Assembly: GCA_000697475.1 (NCBI GenBank) | Contig: JNEU01000921.1 | Location: forward strand, 1-49,238 | Direction of reading: 5' to 3' | DNA from: Lichtheimia corymbifera B2541 | Lineage: Eukaryota; Mucoromycota; Mucoromycetes; Mucorales; Lichtheimiaceae | DNA: 49,238 nt | Shown here: in pieces, positions 46,133 to 49,238 of the stretch | Numbering within the stretch: the first letter of the stretch is position 1 | How the letters are laid out: every line of letters begins with the position of its first letter | Program-made: the position numbers and the translations under genes | Notes under the pieces: model-generated | Told to the model about the DNA's origin: nothing | What the model saw: the letters and a program-made list of their open reading frames with translations, nothing else | The model's database searches: none

Positions 46133-46671
46133 ATGGAAGCGTTGACGAAAGAACAAAAGCGTCTCGATACAATGGTGTGGATGATCCAATCTCACTTTTC
46201 CGCTCTTCAAATTTCTATCCATCCTTTCATTCCAGAAACCAACCAGTGGATCACAGTGAGTCAGTGGGTATCTTTGTGTCATTGTATTCTTGGTTGCTGC
46301 GGTCGTAAGCATCTTTATTCATGATTGCTGTGCGTGCCTTGACTCCATAATTCCAATATCATTCATGGTGGCAGACTCCCATTCTACAAGATATAAGCCC
46401 TCTCATCCATGATTATCCTCTGCAGCATCTACTTCAACATGGCCCATCCTTCCTGCTAACGAGATGCCAAGTAATCAAAACGACATTTCAGAATCACTTA
46501 TCACTCTCTTTGATTGCATCCGCCCATCCATCCATAACCATTGCAAGTCCCAAAATGTTGATAGAAAGACCTCCAGTAATTGCTTCCTTTTCCATACCAC
46601 TGTTGGTCAATCACTTGCTTGATCATTTTCTCTCGCAGCTCAACGAAGTGAAGAATGCTTGTATCGTGTAG
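46133..46671 (+). CDS. Candidate small gene, no recognised family
   Basis: Two exons (46133-46255, 46375-46671) joined by a 119-bp intron (donor ACA|GTGAGT, acceptor GGTGGCAG|ACT) give 420 bp, 139 residues. The ATG sits in a good context (GAAAATGG). Exon 1 reads MEALTKEQKRLDTMVWMIQS, charged and helical. Exon 2 stays open for 98 codons (QDISPLIHDYPLQHLLQHGP; SPKMLIERPPVIASFSIPLL; LDHFLSQLNEVKNACIV). Splice sites and phase agree, but there is no domain or homologue I can name and the neighbourhood is repeat-rich. It could be a fragment of a repeat-borne gene. Confidence 0.35.
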
Positions 46672-46939
46672 TGTAGTTGATGGCTGATATGGCATCACCC
46701 ATAGGGATACCGTATGTATTAAATCATGTATATAAAACTAGGTCTATACAATGGCTATCTGCTGTCCATGGGGAAAAGGCCGCAAGGCAAGTTGCTGCAA
46801 GTAACTTGAGATAATGTAGCAGAGAGTTTCATGATAGCAACAGCTGCTACGTTCGGTTGAAACAGAGAAGCGTGCAAGAGCGTGTGTTGTAGTAGAGTGG
46901 CAAGGCTGTGAACGCTGTTGGATACAATGGCGCAAAGAC

Positions 46940-47144
46940 AATGCTAATAGCAGCTGCTGGAACGAATGCTGTTACGATTGGTTGTGGCAGAAGAGTATAC
47001 AAGTGACGTGCAGTGTCAAGGAATGCGGGTGTTGCTGTAGTAGGCAGTGTCCACGCCATGGAGTTGCCATTCAGTCAAAGACAATCGGATCAAGGCAGTT
47101 GCAGGATCCACATGATGGGGCGAAGCAGCACAATCGTTCGCAGG
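46940..47144 (-). repeat. Inverted partner of the repeat at the window start
   Basis: Read on the minus strand from 47144, this begins CCTGCGAACGATTG and runs through GATTGTCTTTGACTGAATGG, like position 1 onward on the plus strand. The peptide frame reads PANDCAASPHHVDPATALIR then LSLTEWQ. Similarity is strongest over the first 100 bp and fades by about 46940. Confidence 0.6.
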
Positions 47145-47278
47145 TTGTAGTTGTACTTGGATGTATCAACGGTTGAGAATGGGAAGAAGAGGGAAATAAA
47201 GTGGGAGTGGAAGAGGTGGAAATTAAATCTGTCAGGCAGTCAGACATATCCATATACACTGATATCAATGCATGATAT

Positions 47279-47880
47279 TGGGATTGCCTGTCACGAACCT
47301 CATACTTTCACACAATATGCTCTAGGACATGCTGAACAACTTTGTATTAATAAAGAACCCACACTTCATTTGAAAATTTCGAAATGGAGAGCATAATGTG
47401 GGTTTGACTATGATGGGCGGAAATTGGGAAAGCGCCGGATTTATGAAAAAGCCAATTAGTATGTAGTTTCTTGGGATTCCCTATCTCGCACTTGAAACTT
47501 GGTCAGAAGGTTCTCTGGGACATGCTGATCAACTTCATTCATTTAAAAACCGCATGGTTCATTATGAACATTTTGAATGCCGGCCAGCCCAAATGTAGGA
47601 GAAAAGTAGGTCGGCGCTCCTGTTCCTCGAGATTGCCCACCTCGAACCTGAAACTTTCACATAGCACCCATTCGACCACGCCGAGCAATTTCGTTCTCAT
47701 AAAGTCCCCAGAGTTCATTATGAAAACCTTGAATGTAGGAGAGACGACGAAGGGATCGTAACATAAATAGGGTGTACGGCCGTGCGCGCCGATATTGCCC
47801 AGCGCGACCTCGAAACTTGGTCAGGAGGTGCGCTCGGGCATGCTGATCAACATCGTTCTCATAAGGCCTCTACACATCAT
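47279..47880 (+). repeat. Four diverged ~150-190-bp tandem monomers
   Basis: Units start near 47279, 47473, 47629 and 47790. Each opens with GGATTGCC or a close variant, then CTCGAACCTGAAACTTT, a block like GGACATGCTGATCAACTTTG, and TTCATTATGAAAATTTTGAA. Unit tails differ in length and content. A related block is embedded in the palindromic array near 48295-48400 and 48795-48920. Identity between units appears well below that of a young satellite. Confidence 0.65.
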
Positions 47881-49177
47881 TATGGAGATTTCGAGATACA
47901 AGCACCTTTATGTTTTGCCTATGCTGTAAGCGTGATGTTATATGGCAAGTGGTCTTTGTTCAATGTCAAGTAGGTTGACCCCGATAGAGACGAAGATGCA
48001 GACGGACTTCTTTGTGCAACACAGCTCATTTGCATGATACTTCCCAATGAACAAACGCCACTCTTCATATAGCATCACGCTTACAGCATATGTAAAACAT
48101 AAAGATAGCTGTATATCTAAACCTTACAATGAAACGTGGGCTCTTCAATCGAACAATATTGCTCGCCTGGGTGTAGCGCACCTTGGGTGCAAGTTTCATG
48201 ATCAGGCTCGCCATTCTCAGATTCACCCAATGTCACCACCAGCCAAAGTGGAAAAAAAATTCAAGAGGTCGACCCTCAATCCACTTTGGCTGGTGGTGAC
48301 ATTGCGAAATCTAGGATCAGCGAGCCTGATCGTGAAACTTGCACCCAAGGTGCGCTTGACCCCAACGAGCAACTTTGTTCGATTGAAGACCTCACATTTC
48401 ATTGTAAAGTTTAGAGATACAGGCACTTTTATGTTTTATATATGTTGTAAGCCTAATGCTACATGGAGAGTGGTGTTTGTTCATTGGGAAGTATCATGCA
48501 AATGAGCTGTGTTGCACAAAGAAGTCCGTCTGCATCTTCGTCTCTATCGGGGTCAACCTACTTGACATTGAACAAACACCACTTGTCATATAACATCATG
48601 GTTACGGCATATGTAAAAACATAAAGGTGCCTGTATCTCTAAACTTTACAATGAAACGTGGGGTCTTCAATCGAACAAAGTTGCGCGGCGGGGTCAAGCG
48701 CACCTTGTGTAGAAGTTTCACGATCGTCGTGGCCATTCTCGGATTCACCCAATGTCACCACCAGCCTCGTCGAAAAAAAATTCAAGAGGTCGACCCCCGA
48801 TCTATTTTGGCTGGTGGTGACATTGCGAAATCTAGGATCGTCGAGCTTGATCGTGAAACTTGCACCCAAGGTGCGCTTCACCCCGACGAGCAAGTTTGTT
48901 CGATTGAAGACCCCACCTTTCATTGTAAAATTCAGAGATACAGGCACCTGTGTGTTTTACGTATGCTGTAAGCGTGATCCTATATGTAAAGTGATCTTGG
49001 TTCATCGTCAAGCAGCGGGACCCAGATAGAGCCAAAGATGCAGAGGGACGTGTTTGCGTAATACAGCTCATTTGCATGATACTTCACAATGAACAAACAC
49101 CATTCTGCATATAACATCACGCTTACAGCATATGTAAAAACATAAAGATGCCTGTTTCTTCAAATTGTCACAACTAG
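47877..49177. repeat. Array of alternating inverted repeats (nested palindromes)
   Basis: A block of about 85 bp (call it X, containing GACGAAGATGCAGACGGACT in one copy and CAGCTCATTTGCATGATACT) appears forward near 47970-48050, inverted near 48487-48570 and forward again near 49010-49090. Each X is flanked by inverted arms, GCTGTAAGCGTGATG on one side and its complement on the other. Between the X blocks lie a second type of dyad (Y) centred near 48265 and 48775. There, CCAATGTCACCACCAGCC faces GGCTGGTGGTGACATTG around AAATTCAAGAGGTCGACC. Successive X blocks are about 520 bp apart. The last unit is cut by the poly-C at 49178. Confidence 0.8.
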
Positions 49178-49200
49178 CCCCCCCCCCCCCCCCCCCCCCC

Positions 49201-49238
<38 letters not shown>
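49178..49238. other. Terminal poly-C tract, probably an assembly or read artefact
   Basis: Sixty of the last 61 bases are C, with one T at 49201. It follows directly on a truncated repeat unit. Poly-G reads from two-colour sequencers give exactly this (poly-C in reverse) at contig ends. It is not the fungal telomere repeat TTAGGG/CCCTAA. Confidence 0.7.

Noticed and set aside
49178..49238. Telomere
   Set aside because: Homopolymer C is not a TTAGGG-type repeat, and no CCCTAA units occur nearby.

Overview
This looks like nuclear DNA of an early-diverging filamentous fungus, most likely Mucoromycota (Mucorales-like). Genes are dense, introns are short (about 45-90 bp, usual donor GTAAGT), proteins carry low-complexity Ser, Gln, His and Asp runs, and the gene set is typically fungal. 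I rebuilt the gene models by hand from splice sites and reading phase. Every multi-exon model I summed gives a whole number of codons. I had no alignment or transcript data, so product names rest on recognised motifs. The window begins inside a repeat and ends in palindromic repeats plus poly-C, so it may be one complete contig bounded by repeats.

Layout. 1-190: a repeat whose inverted partner lies at 46.9-47.1 kb. 1.4-6.2 kb (minus): a Cys-rich membrane protein, an F-box protein and a peroxisome-type Lon protease. 6.29-7.03 kb: a hAT-like non-autonomous element in the promoter that Lon shares with an SCI1-like nuclear protein (7.5-8.7 kb, plus). 8.9-10.9 kb (minus): an M17 aminopeptidase. 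12.2-14.5 kb (plus): a GTPBP1/2-like GTPase. 14.67-16.13 kb: an element with ~325-bp inverted repeats, ending just upstream of a CoA_binding_2 protein. 16.7-19.0 kb (minus): an acidic membrane protein and an RNF121-type RING protein. 19.7-24.7 kb (plus): ATP synthase subunit d, a Pcs60-like acyl-CoA synthetase and a secreted GDSL esterase. 24.8-33.2 kb (minus): a Kelch membrane protein, a small unknown protein, an i-AAA (Yme1-type) protease and an AVT-type amino-acid transporter. 34.2-42.1 kb (minus): a Bni4-like PP1-docking protein, Mrc1/claspin and UDP-GlcNAc pyrophosphorylase. 42.1-49.2 kb: gene-poor, with a degenerate gene, a weak gene candidate, diverged ~160-bp monomers, an array of alternating palindromes and terminal poly-C.

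Functional themes. Organelle proteostasis and metabolism recur: Lon ends in CRL and the acyl-CoA synthetase in AKL (both PTS1-like), while Yme1 and Atp7 act at the mitochondrial inner membrane. UAP1 makes the chitin precursor, and the Bni4 family positions chitin synthesis. None of this implies co-regulation; these are ordinary monocistronic fungal genes.

The most unusual signals are: two DNA transposons inserted about 50 bp upstream of start codons; four GC-AG introns, all with donor GCAAGT, among about 75 introns; 7-nt and 8-nt microexons in two convergent neighbouring genes; and the alternating-palindrome array at the right end.
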